From: Amyloporia xantha
Taxonomy: Eukaryota; Basidiomycota; Agaricomycetes; Polyporales; Adustoporiaceae
Assembly: GCA_036971615.1 (NCBI GenBank)
Contig: JAYKKR010000035.1
Span: forward strand, 124,001-188,000
Direction: 5' to 3'
DNA length: 64,000 nt
Part shown: positions 59,100 through 64,000 of the stretch, one piece after another
Position numbering within the stretch: the first letter of the stretch is position 1
How the letters are laid out: each line of letters starts with the position of its first letter
Position numbers and translations under genes: made by a program
The notes under the pieces: generated by a model
What the model was told of the DNA's origin: nothing
Databases searched by the model: none
Seen by the model: the letters and a program-made list of their open reading frames with translations, nothing else

Positions 59100-61320
59100 A
59101 TGCTGGGGATAGTCTTGGTAAAATTTTCGCAGTATTTTTGATCTATGGATGACCTCTTGTGTACAACCAATCTTGCCACTTTCCTGTTTGGTTTTGCACT
59201 GTATATATATAGGCTCATATCATTCTCTAAACACTGTTGTCAGTCCCCCCTTTCTGATATGTCTACCCCAGAAGTTATACCAGCTGTGGAAGTTGTGTCC
59301 TTTCTTGAAGATATGTGAGTTTGGACATTCAGATATCAGGGGTATGCCACCTTCATGTCAGCACTCAGGTTCCTGGAGTATCACATCAGCTTTGTGGCCA
59401 GCAGTGAGTCATTTATGTCACCAACAGGACTAACCATCAGCAACTCATGAGTTGATGTAGCCTTAATCATATATGATCACATCCTCACACTCCCTGATGA
59501 AATCCATCTAATGTGGGGTCGCAAATCAGCCTCCTCAATCTTGTTTTGGGTTAATCGACTAAACTTGATTGCTTCTGCTATTGGGTACATCTTGGTATCT
59601 CTCCCCTTCTATACTCCACTAGTAAGCAGCTGGATATCTTCTGACCTGAGGATTTATCTCATCTCCTTGGCAATAGAGGTTTTATACCCATGAAATCTGT
59701 TTTCCTACAAACAGTTCATAATATGGCCATCTAGCTGTAGAGTTGCATTTTACATCAATATACCCCTAATTCTGTCAACAATTTGTCTATCTGCAGGTGA
59801 GCCTTACATGAATGGTATGTGTCAACCTGCTAATCGTTAGGATGAAGTGGTTGCTGCTCTTCGTGTATATGCTATGAGTGGGCGCAACTGGTATCTGGTA
59901 TTGCCTACTCTGATATTGGGGCTAGTGCCAGTAGGCACAAACCTGGTTTGCATATGCTTTTCCAATATTGTTCAATGTCATACATTCACTGACTATATAT
60001 TCACATAGTTTGCATATACCCAAGAGTCATTAGGAGTTGTTGCTACAGGTTTTCCTGGCATTGTACCAACAAATTTTTGTAAACAAAGTATACACATGTC
60101 TGAGAAAACCTACTATGGGTATTCACTTTCTGCTCTTATTTTGTCCACTGTCTACAGCTGATGATTGGTTTGTTTCTTACAGAGGTGCTTATAACATTAA
60201 GCTTCCATATGCTGCTCTCTGGACTGACTTTCTGCCTGTCTATAGTGCTCTATACAACCCGTGGATCTGTGATTGCATCAGACATATGGGTTCTAGTTGT
60301 CACCTGGTGGTATATGTCTCAATTTGTGTTGCCATATTTGCGGGGAACTCTTGATATAAAGGCTAAACTTGCAACTGTCATACTCCAAGATGGTAAGCTC
60401 TCATAATTATGTTTTACTGCACTGACAAATGGCTGATCTGATTTGCCTTCCCTCAGGTACATTGTATTTTGTGTAAGCAGATAGATTAGCCATTCTCACA
60501 CATGTCAGGCTCAAGCTCTACACAGTGCCCTGACAGCACTCAATATCATAGATGTTATTGTGTTCATTTCCACTGCAGTGCGCTGGTCTCACCCTCCCTT
60601 GTGATATTGAAAAGAACCTCATGCTACAACTGGATACAGAGAAGTGTGGACTTCACAGATCTCATATTCCTGTCAGTGTATCTGCAAAATCATCATGCAC
60701 ATCTGAAATAGCTTCAAACAGAATTTCTGGCATCCTCACATCTCGGTTTCTCTTACATATCCGCAAAGCAGCTAACTCCATGCATCTTGATTTTGGATCT
60801 CAGACAACTCCATCTTTTGTTTGCTCAGCTCATTCTATGCCAACACCCTCCTGGATGTCAAGTGTAGAATTTGCACCCAATATCAGAGCTTTGCTCAGTG
60901 AACAAGAGGCTGATGAATCCAGTCTTACTTTGTCCACTGAAAATCAAGATGGAAGTGCAACCATGGATGTCAATGATGGAGTCAGATGGAATGGAGGGGC
61001 ACCAGGTGACTGGATTGAACTTGAGGTGTTGGCAGCAGATACAGGAAGTGTTAATAATATGGACGATAATGTGTGAAGCCACAAACTTTTCAGAGCATGC
61101 TGATATAAGGCAGAAGACTATGTTGGTAAGTTTTGTCCTCTAAACTGCATGATTTTTTTCAATGACTTGTCAAAGGGTTTTGTCAGCCATTTGCAGAACA
61201 TATAGCACATGACCAAATTTCTTTTTTGTGCAAATATATACATTCTACAGTGTATCTGTCTTAGCTCAGCCAATACATGTTGGACTGTCCTGGAATTTGC
61301 ACAACCTTAAGCTTATGCGG
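59100..61320. other. CpG-depleted tract in copy C4
   Basis: CpG is nearly absent (none read from 59130 to 59519, few after). CpGs are common before 59090 and after 61860. The tract again matches the DUF6533 gene and its near flanks. Confidence 0.78.
59259..61076 (+). CDS. DUF6533 multi-pass membrane protein, copy C4
   Basis: Starts at 59259 (MSTPEVIPAVEVVSFLED). The DUF6533 core exon at about 59460-59623 reads LIIYDHILTLPDEIHLMWGR, then SILFWVNRLNLIASAIGY and LVSLPFYTPL. An exon near 59840-59945 reads EVVAALRVYAMSGRNWYLVL. About 60180-60393 gives EVLITLSFHMLLSGLTF, VIASDIWVLVVTWWYM and KLATVILQDG. The last exon (RISGILTSRFLLHIRKAAN) has an acidic tail and ends at the stop at 61074-61076. It is CpG-depleted yet has open exons. 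It is more distant from L and R than these are from each other. Function unknown. Confidence 0.7.
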
Positions 61321-61858
61321 TAAGGCTCCAACTATTTAGTTTATGTTTACAGAAAATCAGTATTTAAACAGTAAATAGTATATAGATAGTAAATAAACAG
61401 TAAATAAATGGTATAAATGGTACATATACATATAAGAAAAAGAAAGCAGTATGTCCTCAAAATATTCAATAACCCTTTATACAGCCAACACTCAGTGCCA
61501 CAGTCTGTGCCTGTGATGAATATCATCAACACAAAGATGGTATGAAAAGAAATTAGTCATGATTTTTCATCAAAATGAGAGTATTTCCCTCCTTCTCTCA
61601 AATAACTGTGCAAATATCTCCCAATAAAAGTGATTATCTATCAAGTGAAGCCAGTTACATGTGACTTCTGGATGTCAGACCTGTTCTGGCCTTGTTGGAT
61701 GCATGATATTTAACATCCCCTAGAAAAAATGTGTCACATCTGTTTACTGTTTACATACTGTTTATTTACCATTTACCGGGGTAGGGGTAGTTAAACATAA
61801 ACAGTATACGGTTATAACCATTTATAAACGGTAAATAGATGAAATGGTTGGAGCCTTA
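61321..61858. mobile_element. Non-autonomous hAT-like MITE, 538 bp
   Basis: The ends TAAGGCTCCAAC and its reverse complement GTTGGAGCCTTA are flanked by the 8-bp direct repeat TTATGCGG at 61313-61320 and 61859-61866. The inverted repeats continue imperfectly for about 28 bp. The interior near 61355-61420 is AT-rich with repeated GTAAATA units. Eight-bp duplication suggests hAT; the ends differ from the AGGACCCC family. No transposase is encoded. Confidence 0.82.
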
Positions 61859-61866
61859 TTATGCGG

Positions 61867-64000
61867 TGGCGGATCCCCCCAGCTCTATGGATCTCGAGAA
61901 GGCCGCGAACACGGATGCCACGTCCCGCAGTTATTCACGGTACGCCTTGTATTGCTGCTCATCTGGTCTGAACCAGCACACCTCACTGCACGGTCATAAA
62001 CAAAGGCCCGGGCGTGCGCAAAATCGCATCTGTCGACTCCGCATCCGTCTCCTTCCCCAATCCCGTGCAGCTGCCTCCCGTCGAATCCCAACACTGTCAA
62101 CGGGCAGGGGGGCAGGACCGAGCAGAGCAAGACGCTCTTCCTGCGCGTGAGCAACCCGTTCACAAGGCCCGTGCTACCCATGCACCACGCAGTACGAATG
62201 TCCACAACTGAAGTTACTGAAGTGTCTGTTGCCGGTGCTCTCAGATCTCATCGTTCGTGTGCGTGCATGGACTGACCAAAGTGAAAATGTATATGAATGA
62301 CGAGGATGTGCTTCCTAGGTACGTCGACCCCTCCACTCATCTTCTCTCCTGTCCAGCTTGTATACACAGTCTCGTGGCCGGTCTCGACCCGGCTGCGCTC
62401 AGTCATTCACTCCTACTTTCGATAACCAGCTTGTCCTCTCATGCATGCACTCTTTTACCTCTCCTTGCTCTTTCCGCTCGTTATCCAGCACCGCCCCGTC
62501 CTTCGAATCCGACAGTCTTGGCCTTCCCGCACTCGCGGTCAGTCCTCACCCGATATTGGTCGATCTGTTTCACATAGCGTCTTTGCTGTACCAATGCAGT
62601 GGGGACGGTGGTGTCCGCGGGAAACTCAAGGTAGTAGCTTCAACAGGAGGCGATCTTGCTGAGGGTGTAGGGCGGCACTTGCAGCGCAGACGAGGCTTGC
62701 TTCTGGCACGTCGGGTAGGGTCTAAGCTGTTCGAAGACCAGCGCTGTCACGTGTGTCATCGCCGTTCGCATCACGTACAGCTCGCTGTTCACTTCCCTCC
62801 CTCCATTTCTTTCCGTGCGCGGCTGCACCCTGCACGATCCACCACCTACCGTCAATGTCCCGCCCTCCTGCCAACCAGACCCTATGAGGCGTCAGTTAGG
62901 CTCAGCACCGCCAGCAGCCCGAAGCATGCCGCTGCAGGTGCGCGCTCGTACTCTGTCGTGACGCTGTATCCTGCGCCGTCCGTCGGCCACTGGGCTGGAC
63001 GGCTTTGAGCCTAAGATGTTCGATAGCCGCGAGTTCGATCTCGAAGCTCATCTCGCACCTACTCACTGCCCCTCCCGTTCACTGTCATTGCGCCCCGCCG
63101 TAGCCTGTCCGACACCAGATGCCAGATTACATTACGCTTCTTCACGCATCCTCCGCGTACCGCCGCCTCCTCTCTAGCGAGCTGATCACAGTGCCGGTGT
63201 CCAATATCGGTGCGTTCTTGTCTTTAGTTTCCTTCCTCTGTTGTTTTTCCAGGATTTCGTGTCCATCTCCGTCTTGCTAGGGTTCGAGCTTGGTTCTGTC
63301 ATTGTGGGTGCTGCCTCTGTCCACACACCTCGTCTTAGACGCATGGTGTAGGCCCGGGCGAGACTAGACAGACACAGCTCTGGAGGAGCCCGCGCCCGCG
63401 CCGTTTGTGATCCGTTATCTGTGCTCACAGAGTCCCAGACTAGTTCCCGGCCACGACCCTCATGCGCCGTTCTCCCCGCCCCTGTTTTCCCTTCACAAAT
63501 GGCATATAGCTAGTAGCGCTGAGCCCGACGTGGCGCGGCGTGTTGTCTCGTCCAAGGCTCCAGTGTGGAATACCGTGTGTAGGGTTATCAAATATATTTA
63601 TATCTGCTATTATTCAGTCAGCTAGCCGTTTCGGTACGGGGGTTGCGAGACGTGATGGTGGTGTGCTTACCTGTGCCACACACATGTCCTGGAACGTGTC
63701 TCCTCCTAAAACGTACGGACTAGGGTGCATCGCATCTTCCCGTCCACTGACCACAGGCCGTGCGGATGTTCGTATGCGGCAGTACGGGGTCAGCAGTCGA
63801 TACAATCGTGCATATAGGCGCTGGCGTCTCGTACCTCATAGTAGGTCATCGTGAGGATTCAGACCTCCGCAGCTTGGCAGCGGGCGTCGGCATCAGCGCT
63901 CGCGAGAGCAGGGGGAACGGTCATTAGAGCGGATGGATCGGGTTCGCAGACTCACGCACTGTGGGATGCGAGGAGCGGTACAGGAAAACAACGGGAAGTG
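61867..64000. other. CpG-rich stretch to the window end
   Basis: No gene could be supported. Open frames (61839-62150, 62358-63008) are in GC-rich sequence and have no recognisable domain. From about 63851 the frame reads SREQGERSLERMD-like sequence matching the conserved unknown peptide of copies L, R and C3, so the repeat unit continues here. Confidence 0.4.

Larger units (their letters stand above)
58690..64000 (+). repeat. Mosaic repeat unit, copy C4 (runs to or past the window end)
   Basis: The head matches copy L (cagatggcatcttctggtag at about 58720, cgcatggcatctgctcgtag at about 12003). The DUF6533 gene follows, and the ctcgcgagagcag block recurs at about 63900. No glucanase relic was seen between them; a MITE (61321-61858) and about 2 kb of unmatched CpG-rich sequence lie there instead. 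Confidence 0.6.

Noticed and set aside
62358..63008. 216-codon open frame near the window end
   Set aside because: Low-complexity composition, no domain, no splice structure, and it lies inside a repeat copy of uncertain content.

Overview
The window is nuclear DNA of a basidiomycete fungus. A wood-decaying agaricomycete, probably Polyporales-like, is the best inference. Genes are on both strands with no operons, and almost all are cut by many short introns of about 50-75 bp. The content fits: a laccase, class 3 lipases, an exo-beta-1,3-glucanase, an NRPS-like reductase, DUF6533 membrane proteins and F-box proteins, beside conserved eukaryotic genes (CDC48, VPS28, TBCB, DGAT2, a HUA1-like protein, U6 snRNA). 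All exon limits below come from reading splice sites and reading frames by eye.

Layout. 0-11.7 kb: a thioesterase-like gene cut by the window start (-), an F-box gene with one frame break (-), two divergent paralogous secreted lipases (5.2-6.4 kb on -, 9.1-10.2 kb on +), and tubulin cofactor B (+). 11.9-17.5 kb: the first copy (L) of a roughly 5-kb mosaic repeat. It holds a DUF6533 gene, a glucanase exon relic, a conserved unknown peptide frame and an inserted hAT-like MITE. 17.6-32.3 kb: single-copy genes on +, namely CDC48, DGAT2, a diverged DUF6533 gene, an unknown membrane protein, an F-box protein and an exo-1,3-beta-glucanase. 33.1-34.1 kb: a U6 snRNA gene (-) and an inverted duplicate of its upstream region. 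34.4-44.4 kb: two more repeat copies in tandem on - (R and C3). 45.9-57.7 kb: two MITEs around a HUA1-like gene, a 5'-truncated NRPS-like reductase, a laccase (-) and VPS28 (-). 58.7 kb to the end: a fourth repeat copy (C4, +).

The most interesting signal is the repeat family. Copies L and R form a large inverted duplication around 17 kb of single-copy genes. In L, R and C4 the DUF6533 part is almost free of CpG, with sharp edges to CpG-rich flanks, while its exons stay open. The same part in C3 keeps its CpGs. This looks like methylation-driven CpG decay, similar in outcome to RIP, acting on a multi-copy gene still under coding constraint. Two MITEs in L and R can be dated against each other because the other copy preserves the empty site. 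I do not see a clear new enzymatic or defence system. No CRISPR array, rRNA or convincing tRNA gene was seen.
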